Assembly: GCA_023435645.1 (NCBI GenBank)
Contig: JAEYRK010000051.1
Location: 1 to 11,655, forward strand
Length of the DNA: 11,655 bases
Direction: 5' to 3'
From: Bacillota bacterium
Lineage (GTDB): Bacteria > Bacillota > Clostridia > Lachnospirales > Lachnospiraceae
The translations under genes and the position numbers were made by a program. The notes beneath the pieces were generated by a model. That model searched no databases and was not told the DNA's origin. It saw only the letters and a program-made list of their open reading frames with translations. This document shows, one piece after another, positions 1-6,667 of this stretch. Within the stretch, counting starts at the first letter, position 1. Each line of letters starts with the position of its first letter.

Positions 1-525
1 GAGGCAGCCCCCAAGGCAGTTGAGAATTTTACTACTCATGCGAAGGAAGGCTATTATGATGGTTTGACCTTTCACCGGATTATTGAGGATTTCATGATTC
101 AGGGTGGAGACCCCACCGGAACCGGAAAGGGAGGAGAAAGCATCTGGGGAAAAGATTTCGACGATGAATTCTCTGCAGACCTTCAACCCTATCGTGGTGC
201 CTTATGTATGGCCAATTCCGGTCCTGATACAAACGGAAGCCAGTTCTTCCTTGTTCAGACCACACAGACCTATGACAAGAATATATTAAGCCAGCTGGAA
301 CAGGCTTATGGGATAAAATATAATAACAAAGCTGTTGAGACCTATGCTACCACCGGTGGAACTCCCTGGCTCTATAAAGCCCATACGGTATTTGGTCAGG
401 TGTTTGACGGATATGAGGTCCTCGATGCCGTAGCGAAGGTAGAGAAAGCGGATGCAGAAGATGGGATACCGTCTGTTCCAGTCGTAATCGATACAATTAG
501 AATATATGAATATACCGGGGAATAA
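1..525 (+). CDS. Cyclophilin-type peptidyl-prolyl cis-trans isomerase (3' part)
   Basis: The frame is open from base 1 to a TAA at 523-525, so the 5' end lies outside the window; 174 residues are visible. It is a cyclophilin domain catalysing cis-trans isomerisation of Xaa-Pro bonds. Numbering from the window edge, the active-site set of human CypA is recognisable: R26 in FHRII (CypA R55), F31 and Q34 in FMIQGGD (F60, Q63), Q81 and F83 in GSQFFL (Q111, F113), and W123 and H128 in PWLYKAH (W121, H126). Retention of the Trp is notable because it contributes to cyclosporin binding in CypA. About 30 residues (roughly 88-120) are inserted between GSQFF and the Trp loop, as in several Firmicute cyclophilins. 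Whether the missing N-terminus carried a signal or lipobox cannot be judged. The function is secure; the cellular location is unknown. Confidence 0.95.
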   Translation, partial: EAAPKAVENFTTHAKEGYYDGLTFHRIIEDFMIQGGDPTGTGKGGESIWGKDFDDEFSADLQPYRGALCMANSGPDTNGSQFFLVQTTQTYDKNILSQLEQAYGIKYNNKAVETYATTGGTPWLYKAHTVFGQVFDGYEVLDAVAKVEKADAEDGIPSVPVVIDTIRIYEYTGE

Positions 526-539
526 CCGGATTTGGTTTT

Positions 540-570
540 GGGATGCCACAGGATGTGGCATCCCTTTTTT
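540..570 (+). terminator. Intrinsic terminator of the cyclophilin gene
   Basis: A perfect 11-bp stem (540-550 with 554-564), a 3-nt loop and a run of six T (565-570) begin 14 bases after the stop codon. It separates the cyclophilin unit from the sulfur-enzyme operon. Confidence 0.93.
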
Positions 571-707
571 GTGCATTAACGAAAGACACGCTTTTATAAG
601 ACTTAAGTACGCCGCATCATACAATACTGGATAGAGAAGCCTGGTGTTACTCATCGTACCGTAGGTTTACCCTCTGTTGATGAGCAGTAATGTAGTCATC
701 ATTTATG
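571..707. other. Intergenic stretch without recognised content
   Basis: This part of the 314-base gap between the cyclophilin and the PLP operon holds no convincing ORF or RNA gene. A 6-bp inverted repeat (650-655 with 679-684) can be drawn, but it lies upstream of the promoter and is weak. I looked for an S-box or T-box, as expected for sulfur genes, and saw neither. Confidence 0.6.
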
Positions 708-735
708 GTATTTATTTGTAAAATTTACGAAATAC
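708..735. promoter_or_regulatory. Candidate operator upstream of the sulfur-enzyme promoter
   Basis: A palindrome with 5-bp arms and one central base (718-728, GTAAA-a-TTTAC) is nested in a second pair of 6-bp arms (GTATTT 708-713, AAATAC 730-735). The two pairs are not exactly co-centred (721.5 against 723). The element ends three bases before the -35 hexamer, a usual place for an activator or repressor site. AT richness makes chance possible, and no regulator is assigned. Confidence 0.35.
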
Positions 736-738
736 TAT

Positions 739-767
739 TTGACATTACCTCAAAAATTAATTATACT
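739..767 (+). promoter_or_regulatory. SigA-type promoter of the PLP-enzyme operon
   Basis: TTGACA (739-744), a 17-bp spacer and TATACT (762-767): a perfect -35 and a five-of-six -10 at optimal spacing. Transcription would start near 774, giving a leader of about 65 nt with no evident riboswitch. Confidence 0.85.
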
Positions 768-839
768 CTTTAAAACATACTAACCCGATATGAAATAAAG
801 GTCTACAATTAGGGCGTATAAGAAGCAGGGAGGTAATAC

Positions 840-2000
840 ATGGAGATCACTACGCTATGCATCCACGGAACTGATGACAATACCCATAATACAGGGTCAT
901 TAACCATACCGATTTACCAGACAGCCACCTTCGTTCATCCGGGGGTCGGACAGAGCACCGGATATGATTATTCCAGAGTACAGAATCCGACCAGAGAACA
1001 GCTGGAGCATATCATGACGAAGCTGGAGGGAGGGGTCGATGCACTGGCATTCTCCTCCGGAATGGCTGCAGTGACTGCTATGATGGAGCTCTTTCAGATC
1101 GGTGATCACATTCTTGCTGCCGAGGATTTGTATGGGGGCTCTATTCGGCTGTTTGAATCTATATCAAAGAAGAATGGAATCTCAATTGATTTTCTGAATA
1201 TGTCGGATCTAACCTTATTAGAGCAGAGGATTAGGAAGGAAACGAAGGCAATCTTCATAGAGACTCCCTCCAATCCGATGATGCAGGTGATTGATATTAG
1301 GGCAGTAGCCGAGCTGGCAAAGACGTATGGCTTGCTCTTGATTGTTGATAATACCTTTCTGACCCCATATTTTCAGAATCCCTTAGCCCTGGGTGCTGAT
1401 ATCGTCATACATAGCGGTACGAAATATCTTTCCGGACATAATGATACTCTGGCAGGGTTTCTGGTAACCAGCTCAAGGGAGCTATCGGAGAAGCTGCGTT
1501 ACATCTATAAGACAATCGGAGCCTGTCTGGCACCCTTTGACAGCTGGCTTCTAATTAGGGGGATTAAGACCCTGGCAATTAGAATGGAACGACAGCAGGA
1601 GAATGCGATGCAGCTTGCGCAATTTCTGACCGAACATCCGAAGGTAAGGAAGGTATATTATCCGGGTCTTTCCACCCATCCGGATATAGAAATCAGCCGT
1701 AGACAGGCAAGAGGGTTCGGAGCGATGATTTCCTTTGAGGTAGATACGGAAACGACTGCTGTAAGGCTCTTGGAGAGAGTGAAGCTCCTACTCTATGCCG
1801 AAAGTCTGGGGGGAGTGGAAACCCTAATTACCTATCCCATGCTTCAGACCCATGCGGATGTCCCTGCCACAGAACGGGAAGCGAAAGGAATCAACGGAAG
1901 ATTACTGCGTCTATCCGTTGGCCTAGAGGATCTTGGTGATCTTAAGGAGGATCTGCTACAAGCATTTGAAGAAGAAAGCGGTAGGAGGGAGCAGGCATGA
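840..2000 (+). CDS. Cys/Met metabolism PLP enzyme (cystathionine gamma-synthase/lyase family)
   Basis: A 386-residue fold-type I PLP enzyme of the trans-sulfuration family, a normal full length. Visible motifs: YSR (44-46), the phosphate-binding segment given to the neighbouring subunit; SSGMAA (72-77); Y98 in LYGGS, which stacks on PLP; D170 in DNTF, which contacts the pyridine nitrogen; K195 in SGTKYLSGH, the Schiff-base lysine; SLGGVE (322-327); and R357 in RLSVGLE, the substrate-carboxylate arginine. Members act as cystathionine gamma-synthase, O-acetylhomoserine sulfhydrylase or cystathionine gamma-lyase, and motifs alone do not decide which. The ATG at 840 follows AGGGAGG (827-833) by 6 nt. 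The stop overlaps the next start (ATGA, 1997-2000), so the two are translationally coupled. With a PatB-like C-S lyase next door, a cystathionine-forming role towards homocysteine is the favoured reading; reverse trans-sulfuration or cysteine breakdown are alternatives. Confidence 0.93.
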   Translation: MEITTLCIHGTDDNTHNTGSLTIPIYQTATFVHPGVGQSTGYDYSRVQNPTREQLEHIMTKLEGGVDALAFSSGMAAVTAMMELFQIGDHILAAEDLYGGSIRLFESISKKNGISIDFLNMSDLTLLEQRIRKETKAIFIETPSNPMMQVIDIRAVAELAKTYGLLLIVDNTFLTPYFQNPLALGADIVIHSGTKYLSGHNDTLAGFLVTSSRELSEKLRYIYKTIGACLAPFDSWLLIRGIKTLAIRMERQQENAMQLAQFLTEHPKVRKVYYPGLSTHPDIEISRRQARGFGAMISFEVDTETTAVRLLERVKLLLYAESLGGVETLITYPMLQTHADVPATEREAKGINGRLLRLSVGLEDLGDLKEDLLQAFEEESGRREQA

Positions 2001-3181
2001 GCTATTGTTTTGACGAAATAATTGATCGCAGAGGCACCTGGTCGATCAAGCACGACTTTGCTGTCGAGAGAGGAAAACCGGAGGATTTACTTCCGCTCTG
2101 GGTTGCTGATATGGATTTTAAGACCGCGCCGGCCATAACGGAAGCATTGTCACAGGCAGTAAGCCATGGTATCTTCGGTTATTCTGAGAGTAAACAGGAG
2201 TACTTTGATGCAGTATTTCTCTGGTATAGAGACCGGTTTGGCTGGGAGGTAAAGAGGGAGTGGCTCGTAAAGACTCCTGGCGTGGTCTATGCCATTGCTT
2301 GTGCTGTACGGGCTTTCACCAAGGAGGGAGAAGCGGTATTAATTCAGAAGCCGGTATATTACCCCTTTGCTGATACCATACAAGGAAATCGGCGGAAGCT
2401 GGTTAATAATCCGCTGGTGTATCAGGATGGAGCTTATGGCATTGATTATGCGGATATGGAGGAGAAGATTATCCGAAACCATGTGAAGCTGTTTATTCTG
2501 TGCAGCCCCCATAATCCCGTAGGAAGGGTATGGACGGAGGAGGAATTAATCCGTATGGGAGAGATCTGCAGGAGACATGGGGTCATCGTTGTTTCTGATG
2601 AGATCCACTCCGACTTCATCTATCCTGGTTATCAACACCGTGTATTCTCAAACCTGAAGGAGAAATTCTTAGATAACTCCATTATATGTACCTCACCGAG
2701 TAAAACCTTTAATCTGGCAGGCCTTCAAATTTCTAATATCTTCATTGCGGATCGCAAGCTCCGCCATAGATTCCGTGAGGAGATGCTCGCCAGTGGCTAT
2801 AGTCAGCTCAATACAATGGGAATGGTTGCCTGCAAGGCAGCCTATGAACAAGGCGGTCCCTGGTTGGAGGAGTTGAAGGACTATCTGGCAGGTAACGTGG
2901 CATTCATCAGAGGGTTTCTTCAGGAGCGGCTACCACAGATTAAACTGGTGGAGCCCCAGGGAACCTATCTGGTTTGGTTGGATTGCAGCGCACTGGGACT
3001 TTCTGAGCAGGAATTGGAGAAGCTGTTAGTTGACGGGGCAAAGCTATGGCTGGATGCAGGGACCATGTTTGGAAAAGAGGGCAGTGGTTTCCAGAGAATA
3101 AATATTGCCTGTCCGAGAGCCCTTCTTGAAAGGGCGATGCTGCAGCTGGAAGAGGCAGTGAAGCAGTGGGGGACGGAGTGA
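1997..3181 (+). CDS. patB: PatB/MalY-type PLP-dependent C-S (cystathionine beta-) lyase
   Basis: 394 residues, close to E. coli MalY and B. subtilis PatB. It is a cytosolic fold-type I enzyme that cleaves cystathionine to homocysteine, pyruvate and ammonia, and often cysteine to H2S. The MalY/PatB-like N-terminus has LLPLWVADMDF (31-41). N173 in PHNPVGR, D201 in SDEIH and the PLP lysine K236 in SPSKTFNLAG are all present. This DEIH-SPSKTFNLAG pairing marks the MalY/PatB branch rather than true aspartate aminotransferases, despite frequent annotation as 'aminotransferase class I/II'. It starts at the ATG of a 4-bp ATGA overlap, with AGGAGGGA (1983-1990) as ribosome binding site inside the upstream gene. 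The pair provides the two steps from an activated homoserine plus cysteine to homocysteine. No clear terminator follows the stop. Confidence 0.9.
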   Translation: MSYCFDEIIDRRGTWSIKHDFAVERGKPEDLLPLWVADMDFKTAPAITEALSQAVSHGIFGYSESKQEYFDAVFLWYRDRFGWEVKREWLVKTPGVVYAIACAVRAFTKEGEAVLIQKPVYYPFADTIQGNRRKLVNNPLVYQDGAYGIDYADMEEKIIRNHVKLFILCSPHNPVGRVWTEEELIRMGEICRRHGVIVVSDEIHSDFIYPGYQHRVFSNLKEKFLDNSIICTSPSKTFNLAGLQISNIFIADRKLRHRFREEMLASGYSQLNTMGMVACKAAYEQGGPWLEELKDYLAGNVAFIRGFLQERLPQIKLVEPQGTYLVWLDCSALGLSEQELEKLLVDGAKLWLDAGTMFGKEGSGFQRINIACPRALLERAMLQLEEAVKQWGTE

Positions 3182-3246
3182 TTCGATCGCTTTTACAGAT
3201 AATCCAGCTAATTCGCCTGATCGGATGCAATATCATGAAATGGAAG

Positions 3247-3275
3247 TTGACAGATATAGTATGATGATGTAAACT
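3247..3275 (+). promoter_or_regulatory. SigA-type promoter of the lysine transporter operon
   Basis: TTGACA (3247-3252), a 17-bp spacer and TAAACT (3270-3275). The start would be near 3282, about 30 nt before the riboswitch aptamer and inclusive of the small hairpin at 3298-3319. Nothing else was recognised between 3182 and 3246. Confidence 0.75.
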
Positions 3276-3297
3276 TATAGCGTAAAATAAATATCAA

Positions 3298-3319
3298 ACC
3301 TCACTATTTTTGGTGAGGT
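3298..3319 (+). promoter_or_regulatory. 5' hairpin competing with riboswitch helix P1
   Basis: A perfect 7-bp stem (3298-3304 with 3313-3319) closes an 8-nt loop just downstream of the predicted transcription start. Its 3' arm is also most of the 5' strand of aptamer helix P1, so the two are mutually exclusive. Bases 3296-3303 are also complementary over 8 nt to 3529-3536 in the terminator. Both pairings are read from the sequence; any function is inference. Confidence 0.55.
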
Positions 3320-3492
3320 AGAGGAGCGGTATCTATTAGTCCATAGGGGAGCTTGAGCAGCGCTGAAGCTATGGAGAAGGAGATTCCGCCGAAGCTTATA
3401 ATATGCTCAATATTATTTGCTGGGCCTGCAGTGAAGAACTGCAGGACTGTCTCATTAAACTACCCGGTTTAATGAGTTGTGCTATCTCAACC
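3312..3492 (+). promoter_or_regulatory. Lysine riboswitch (L-box) aptamer
   Basis: The core matches the lysine aptamer known from B. subtilis lysC: AGAGGAGCG (3320-3328), CCGCCGAAGC (3386-3395), TGCTGGG (3418-3424), ACTGTC (3446-3451) and GCTATCTC (3481-3488). Helices can be drawn: P1 3315-3321 with 3482-3488, extended by 3312-3314 with 3490-3492; 3326-3329 with 3386-3389; 3341-3346 with 3369-3374; an arm between 3394 and 3420; a hairpin 3425-3445; and a 10-bp hairpin 3451-3460 with 3467-3476. Lysine binding stabilises P1. The 3' strand (3489-3495) can instead pair with the terminator's 5' arm (3527-3535, two bases bulged), giving a plausible antiterminator. The expected logic is lysine present, terminator on, transporter off. 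Confidence 0.92.
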
Positions 3493-3523
3493 AGGGAAGT
3501 AGAGGACTCAGAGCAAATGAGCT

Positions 3524-3549
3524 AAACCTGAGGTTTCCTCAGGTTTTTT
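3524..3549 (+). terminator. Riboswitch-controlled intrinsic terminator
   Basis: A perfect 10-bp stem (3524-3533 with 3537-3546), a 3-nt loop and a T run (3544-3549). It lies 32 nt after the aptamer and over 230 nt before the first gene, as expected for transcriptional control by a lysine riboswitch. Confidence 0.92.
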
Positions 3550-3642
3550 CGTGTATTAAAATAAGTGGGATAAACCACCATTGATAGACAGGAATGCCCA
3601 ACTGGATGAGAACAAACAAGGGAGTTATTAGTACCCAAATAA

Positions 3643-3763
3643 CGGGAAGGTAAGTCTTCCCACAATACGGGAAGAAAATCTTCCAAAGAACAGGAAGACA
3701 ATCTTCCCAAAGTAAGGGAAGAAAACCTTCCCACAATACGGGAAGATGGCATTTTCCCACATA
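3643..3763 (+). repeat. Five-unit tandem array of short palindromes in the leader
   Basis: Five near-identical 23-25 bp units follow head to tail, starting near 3643, 3668, 3691, 3715 and 3739. Each has the plan GGGAAGA-n3-TCTTCCC plus a short spacer such as CACAATA, and each is an inverted repeat: 3644-3649 with 3656-3661; 3670-3675 with 3679-3684; 3693-3698 with 3702-3707; 3716-3721 with 3727-3732; 3740-3747 with 3751-3758 (one G-U). Arm changes tend to preserve pairing or fall in loops. The array sits between the riboswitch terminator and the first gene's Shine-Dalgarno (3770-3775), so it is transcribed only after read-through. A separate 6-bp stem (3624-3629 with 3638-3643) adjoins it. 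No matching family is known to me; a chain of RNA mini-hairpins or clustered protein sites are both possible. The rest of 3550-3642 shows nothing recognisable. Confidence 0.9.
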
Positions 3764-3782
3764 TTTAAGAGGAGGATTGTTT

Positions 3783-4685
3783 ATGAGAAAGAAGTTAGTT
3801 TCATTGTTGGTCATTGCTGTTACGGTAATGATGCTGGCTGCAGGTTGCGGCACCAAGGAAGAGAAGCCTGAGAATAATGGGAAGCAAGACAAATCGGCTC
3901 AGACAGAGACAGGGAAGAGTACGGAAACAGGGACAGATGTAGAAGTGAAGAAGGACACCTTTAAGGTTGGTCTTGAGGCTGCTTACCCTCCCTTCAACTG
4001 GACACAGCTGGATGATTCCAACGGTGCTGTTCCGATTGATGGTTCCAAGGAGTTTGCAGGCGGCTATGATGTAGAGATTGCGAAGCAGATCGCAGATGGC
4101 TTAGGAAAAGAGCTGGTCATTGTAAAGACGGAATGGGATGGTCTTTTACCTTCATTATTATCCGGCAAGATTGATGCCATTATCGCAGGTATGTCACCGA
4201 CCGAGGATCGTAAGAAATCCATTGATTTCTCAGATAATTATTATGAATCTGAGCTGGTTATGGTGGTCAAGAAAGGTGGAGCTTATGAAAACGCTTCCTC
4301 CATTCAGGATTTCTCCGGAGCTAAGGTTACAGCTCAGCTGAATACCTTCCATTATACCGTAATCGATCAGATTCAAGGTGTTAAGCAGGAGACAGCAATG
4401 GACAATTTCCCTGCAATGAGAGTTGCGCTGGAAGCCGGAGCTATTGACGGTTATGTATCTGAAAGACCGGAGGGTGTCAGTGCTTCAGCAGCAAATGCTA
4501 ATTTTGCCATGGTTGTATTTACAGATGGTTTCCAAACGACACCGGACGATACTGCTGTTGCAGTTGGTTTACAAAAGGGCAGTGATCTGACCTCTAAGGT
4601 AAATGAGGTACTTGCAGGCATTTCTAAGGAAAAGCGTGTAGAGATCATGGATAATGCGATTAAAAATCAGCCAGCAGCTGAATAA
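3783..4685 (+). CDS. Amino acid ABC transporter substrate-binding lipoprotein, probably lysine
   Basis: A 300-residue extracellular solute-binding protein of family 3 (SBP_bac_3, HisJ/GlnH/ArtJ type). The N-terminus is a lipoprotein signal: MRKK, a hydrophobic stretch, then the lipobox LAAGC with the lipidated Cys at 22, followed by a Lys/Glu/Thr-rich linker to about residue 58. The mature domain opens with FKVGLEAAYPPFNW and contains WDGLLPSLLSGKIDAIIAGMSPTEDRKKSIDFS, the typical ligand-binding stretch. The ATG at 3783 is preferred to an in-frame TTG at 3777 because AGGAGG (3770-3775) is then spaced by 7 nt. First gene of an SBP-permease-ATPase operon under a lysine riboswitch. Lysine specificity is inferred from that switch; a broader cationic amino acid range is possible. 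Confidence 0.93.
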   Translation: MRKKLVSLLVIAVTVMMLAAGCGTKEEKPENNGKQDKSAQTETGKSTETGTDVEVKKDTFKVGLEAAYPPFNWTQLDDSNGAVPIDGSKEFAGGYDVEIAKQIADGLGKELVIVKTEWDGLLPSLLSGKIDAIIAGMSPTEDRKKSIDFSDNYYESELVMVVKKGGAYENASSIQDFSGAKVTAQLNTFHYTVIDQIQGVKQETAMDNFPAMRVALEAGAIDGYVSERPEGVSASAANANFAMVVFTDGFQTTPDDTAVAVGLQKGSDLTSKVNEVLAGISKEKRVEIMDNAIKNQPAAE

Positions 4686-4702
4686 ATCAGATCGGATTCA
4701 TT

Positions 4703-4753
4703 GAGAGACTGTCCCTAATGGTAACATGATTTATGATGGGATAGTCTCTTTCT
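4703..4753 (+). terminator. Intercistronic hairpin between binding protein and permease
   Basis: A long stem (4703-4715 with 4738-4750; 13 bp including two G-U pairs) with a 22-nt loop is followed by a pyrimidine tract rather than a clean T run. Lying after the binding-protein gene, it probably acts as a leaky terminator or 3' stabiliser that keeps the binding protein in excess over the membrane parts. The rest of 4754-4866 shows no clear promoter. Confidence 0.6.
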
Positions 4754-4866
4754 CTTGTTCATAACAGGAAAGAAGGCTATAAGTGATTAGATCATGAATG
4801 AGATTTTTTGGCGGGTTACTTGAGTTATCCCGTGTTCAGTAAAGTAAGGAAAGGTTTGGTGCATAT

Positions 4867-5643
4867 ATGAAATGGGAAGTATTTGAACGAATAATTGTAG
4901 ATTATTGGCCTTCGTTCCTTCGGGGAGCAGGAGTAACGCTATTACTTTCAATCATTGGTACAATCATGGGCTCCATCATTGGCCTGCTGATTGGAGTGGT
5001 TAGAACAATACCGAAGCCTAAGAATTGGATCAATCGCTTCCTGCTGAAGCTGCTAAATGCAATTTTAACAGTCTATATTGAGGTGTTTAGAGGAACACCG
5101 ATGATAGTACAGGCAATGGTAATCTACTATGGTTCGCTGATGGTATTTGGTATTAACATGGACAAAATGTTTGCCGGTCTCTTCATAGTATCCATTAATA
5201 CCGGTGCCTATACCGCAGAAATCGTCCGTGGAGGTATTATCTCCATCGACAAGGGACAGTTCGAGGCTGCCCATGCAATCGGTATGAATCATATCAAAAC
5301 CATGCGGTACGTTGTACTTCCCCAGGTAATCCGGAATATTCTGCCTGCCATTGGCAATGAATTTGTAATCAATATTAAGGATACCTCCGTACTGAATGTA
5401 ATCGCCGTAACAGAGCTGTATTATGCCACAAAAACGGTCACCGGTATCATGTTTACATTCTTTGAACCCTTCCTGGTAGCCTGCGCCGTCTATCTGGCGA
5501 TGACGCTCAGTGTAACAAGAATCCTAAGATTTATCGAAAAGAGGCTGGATGGACCGGATAACTTTAATATTATACCGGGCAACCAGATGCAGGTAGCCAG
5601 ACCCGAGGATATGGTAAAGCATGCGACGGGAATGGAGCAATAA
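4867..5643 (+). CDS. Amino acid ABC transporter permease, HisM/GlnP family
   Basis: A 258-residue inner-membrane permease with several hydrophobic segments (about 20-46, 60-72, 78-98, 101-116, 176-214). Diagnostic motifs are FRGTPMIVQ (74-82), NTGAYTAEIVRGGI (111-124) and the EAA loop starting EAAHAIGM (133-140), running to LPQVIRNILP (151-160), which docks on the ATPase. KDTSVL (171-176) is also typical. It would homodimerise, since only one permease is present. The ribosome binding site is weaker than in its neighbours: AAGGAAAGG ends 12 nt before the ATG, with GGTG (4858-4861) nearer. Second gene of the lysine-controlled operon, 181 nt after the binding protein. Confidence 0.95.
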   Translation: MKWEVFERIIVDYWPSFLRGAGVTLLLSIIGTIMGSIIGLLIGVVRTIPKPKNWINRFLLKLLNAILTVYIEVFRGTPMIVQAMVIYYGSLMVFGINMDKMFAGLFIVSINTGAYTAEIVRGGIISIDKGQFEAAHAIGMNHIKTMRYVVLPQVIRNILPAIGNEFVINIKDTSVLNVIAVTELYYATKTVTGIMFTFFEPFLVACAVYLAMTLSVTRILRFIEKRLDGPDNFNIIPGNQMQVARPEDMVKHATGMEQ

Positions 5644-5662
5644 GGGAAGGAGGAGTTCAGCC

Positions 5663-6460
5663 ATGAGACGTAATCAGAACCAAGAGGAACATAAGGATAG
5701 TGAAGAGAAGGATTATGAATTTATCATAGAAGTACAGCACCTGAGCAAATCCTTTGGCAAGAATGAAATACTGAAGGATATTGATTTTAATGTGAAGAAG
5801 GGCGAAGTGGTATGTATCATTGGTGCCTCCGGCTCCGGTAAATCCACACTGCTACGGTGTATCAACCTCTTAGAGCAGCCCAGTGGCGGAGAGATAATCT
5901 ATAAGGGAAATAGTATCACTGATTCCAAGCATAATGTGTATGAATATCGGACCAAGCTGGGCATGGTATTCCAGCAGTTTAACCTGTTCAATAATCACAA
6001 TGTACTTAGTAACTGTATGATCGGTCAGCTCAAGGTATTGAAGAGATCCAAGAAGGAGGCGGAGAAGATTGCCTTAAAATATCTGAAGGTCGTTGGAATG
6101 GACCAGTATATCAATGCAAAGCCTAGGCAGCTATCCGGTGGTCAGAAGCAGAGAGTGGCAATCGCCAGAGCTCTTTCCATGGAACCGGATGTCCTGCTCT
6201 TTGACGAACCGACCTCGGCACTGGATCCGGAGATGGTTGGAGAAGTACTGAATGTCATGAAGGAGCTGGCGAGGAGTGGACTGACGATGCTGGTGGTTAC
6301 CCACGAAATGGGCTTTGCGCAGGAGGTATCAGACCGCGTTGTATTCATGGATAAGGGAGTCATCGCAGAGGAAGGAACTCCGGAGCAGATATTCAATCAA
6401 CCGACGCAGGACCGAACTAGGGAATTCCTAAAAAGAATTCTGAGAGAGGATCCAAAATAG
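5663..6460 (+). CDS. Amino acid ABC transporter ATP-binding protein, GlnQ/HisP family
   Basis: A 265-residue cytosolic ATPase that powers the importer. All ABC motifs are intact: Walker A GASGSGKST (54-62), Q-loop Q104 in VFQQFNLF, signature LSGGQ (157-161), Walker B LLFDEP (178-183), D-loop SALD (185-188) and H-loop H214 in VTHEM. An unusually polar, charged N-terminal extension of about 20 residues precedes the domain. The ATG at 5663 is chosen over an upstream in-frame ATG at 5621 because GGAAGGAGG (5645-5653) lies directly before it, whereas the upstream start lies inside the permease gene without such a site. The gap to the permease stop is 19 nt, so the two are co-transcribed. Confidence 0.95.
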   Translation: MRRNQNQEEHKDSEEKDYEFIIEVQHLSKSFGKNEILKDIDFNVKKGEVVCIIGASGSGKSTLLRCINLLEQPSGGEIIYKGNSITDSKHNVYEYRTKLGMVFQQFNLFNNHNVLSNCMIGQLKVLKRSKKEAEKIALKYLKVVGMDQYINAKPRQLSGGQKQRVAIARALSMEPDVLLFDEPTSALDPEMVGEVLNVMKELARSGLTMLVVTHEMGFAQEVSDRVVFMDKGVIAEEGTPEQIFNQPTQDRTREFLKRILREDPK

Positions 6461-6499
6461 ATAGAGAAATCGGATAACAGCAGGGAAACCTGCAATACT

Positions 6500-6549
6500 A
6501 CCGCCGGACAGGAAGCGAGGTATCCCTTGTAGCTGTACGGTGGTTTTTT
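6500..6549 (+). terminator. Terminator of the lysine transporter operon
   Basis: A 12-bp stem (6500-6511 with 6533-6544; one G-U, one mismatch) with a 21-nt loop and a T run (6544-6549). A small hairpin with a GAAA tetraloop (6480-6484 with 6489-6493) precedes it. Together they close the operon before the amidase. Confidence 0.85.
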
Positions 6550-6585
6550 AAAGATAAGGGGGTATGATATTACTGATAATAGGGT

Positions 6586-6613
6586 TTGTTTTTGCTGACC
6601 ATTATAGTATAAT
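6586..6613 (+). promoter_or_regulatory. Probable promoter of the amidase gene
   Basis: TATAAT (6608-6613), with TTGTTT (6586-6591) 16 bp upstream. The -10 is perfect and the -35 partial. A second TATAAT at 6628-6633 lacks a good -35. The region between 6550 and 6667 otherwise holds only the ribosome binding site. Confidence 0.6.
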
Positions 6614-6667
6614 TAATGTAATTTTACTATAATCAGGTAGAATCCGTGAAAGCATGGAGGACATGGA

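Noticed and set aside
647..690. Possible RNA element upstream of the sulfur operon
   Set aside because: Only a bulged 6+3 bp stem is visible, and it lies before the promoter at 739, so it would not be in the mRNA leader.
571..839. S-box (SAM) riboswitch or T-box for the Cys/Met genes
   Set aside because: The transcribed leader is only about 65 nt and lacks the core motifs of either element.
1997..3181. Annotation as a class I aminotransferase
   Set aside because: The SPSKTFNLAG lysine motif and the LPLWVADMDF N-terminus are those of MalY/PatB C-S lyases, and the gene is coupled to a trans-sulfuration enzyme.
3643..3763. CRISPR array
   Set aside because: Units are contiguous 23-25 bp palindromes with no unique 30-40 bp spacers and no cas genes nearby.
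3777..3782. TTG start for the binding protein
   Set aside because: It lies only 1 nt from the AGGAGG. The ATG at 3783 has proper spacing and begins a normal lipoprotein signal.
3522..3892. Minus-strand ORFs with a repeating LPVLWE-like peptide
   Set aside because: They arise because the palindrome array has a period of about 24 bases, a multiple of three. There is no ribosome binding site, and they run antisense through the riboswitch terminator or binding-protein start.
5621..5662. Upstream ATG for the ABC ATPase
   Set aside because: It lies inside the permease gene without a ribosome binding site, while the ATG at 5663 follows a strong GGAGG.
6461..6667. Amidase as a member of the lysine transporter operon
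   Set aside because: A good terminator (6500-6549) and a separate TATAAT promoter lie between them.
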